Source of the DNA: Actinoplanes campanulatus | Lineage (GTDB): Bacteria > Actinomycetota > Actinomycetes > Mycobacteriales > Micromonosporaceae | DNA: 55,627 bases | NCBI RefSeq assembly: GCF_014647795.1 | Contig: NZ_BMPW01000039.1 | Coordinates: forward strand, 1-55,627 | Reading direction: 5' to 3' | Program-made: the position numbers and the translations under genes | Shown: piece after piece, positions 55,593 to 55,627 of the stretch | How positions within the stretch are numbered: position 1 is the first letter of the stretch | Layout: each line of letters starts with the position of its first letter | Notes under the pieces: generated by a model | What the model saw: the letters and a program-made list of their open reading frames with translations, nothing else | Database searches by the model: none | Told to the model about the DNA's origin: nothing

Positions 55593-55627
55593 TTTTTTCG
55601 CCGCTGGCGGGCGGCCCGTTCCGGGCT

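Overview
The window is very GC-rich, uses many GTG starts and packs genes with ATGA/GTGA overlaps. It carries mycothiol-type DinB enzymes, ArsR-SRPBCC modules and large one-component regulator families. All of this points to a filamentous actinomycete chromosome; a Micromonosporaceae (Actinoplanes-like) origin is my impression, not a computed result. I see no rRNA, tRNA, CRISPR array, intact transposon or prophage.

Layout. 0-15 kb: XRE regulator, GrpB-like protein, mycothiol-dependent isomerase-like protein, PadR plus membrane protein, a MocR regulator with a large internal deletion beside an intact Cys/Met-metabolism PLP enzyme, a PhzF protein, a tiny repeat protein, TetR plus MMPL exporter, a decayed sensor kinase, an ArsR-SRPBCC fusion, two hypothetical genes and a MerR-like protein. 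15-28 kb: a cold-shock gene with an attenuator-like leader, then the main metabolic island. This is an eight-gene minus-strand operon (DUF2264, ABC binding protein, two permeases, YesL-like protein, GH88 unsaturated uronyl hydrolase, IolB-type isomerase, KduD) divergent from a heparinase II/III-like lyase and its chimeric DeoR-HTH/LacI-sensor regulator. Together they should import uronic-acid oligosaccharides, cut them in the cytoplasm and carry the 4,5-unsaturated uronate towards 2-keto-3-deoxygluconate. The transport ATPase, KDG kinase and KDPG aldolase must lie elsewhere. A second regulator of the same chimeric type sits beside a secreted GH43/ricin-lectin galactanase (30-32.5 kb).

32.6-38.1 kb: a translationally coupled serine hydrolase/histidine kinase/response regulator operon and a GntR(YtrA)-ABC exporter operon. 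38.1-41 kb: hairpin-rich spacer, a three-gene cassette ending in a Nudix hydrolase, and two truncated gene stubs facing each other. 41-48 kb: isochorismatase-like hydrolase, MFS exporters and regulators, HAD phosphatase, TAT-exported lipase-like protein, and a Ser/Thr kinase with a repeat-built linker. 48-55.6 kb: a solo IS200/IS605-type right end, a methyltransferase, a DedA stub, a DinB protein, a subtilisin-like protease, a divergent unit sharing a KstR-like palindrome, and an SRPBCC/ArsR pair.

The most noteworthy non-genic features are a dispersed intergenic repeat family found at several sites, sometimes as inverted pairs about 300 bp apart; a run of 13 GCCAC units inside a triplicated gene end; and an unusual number of truncated genes, several abutting hairpins.
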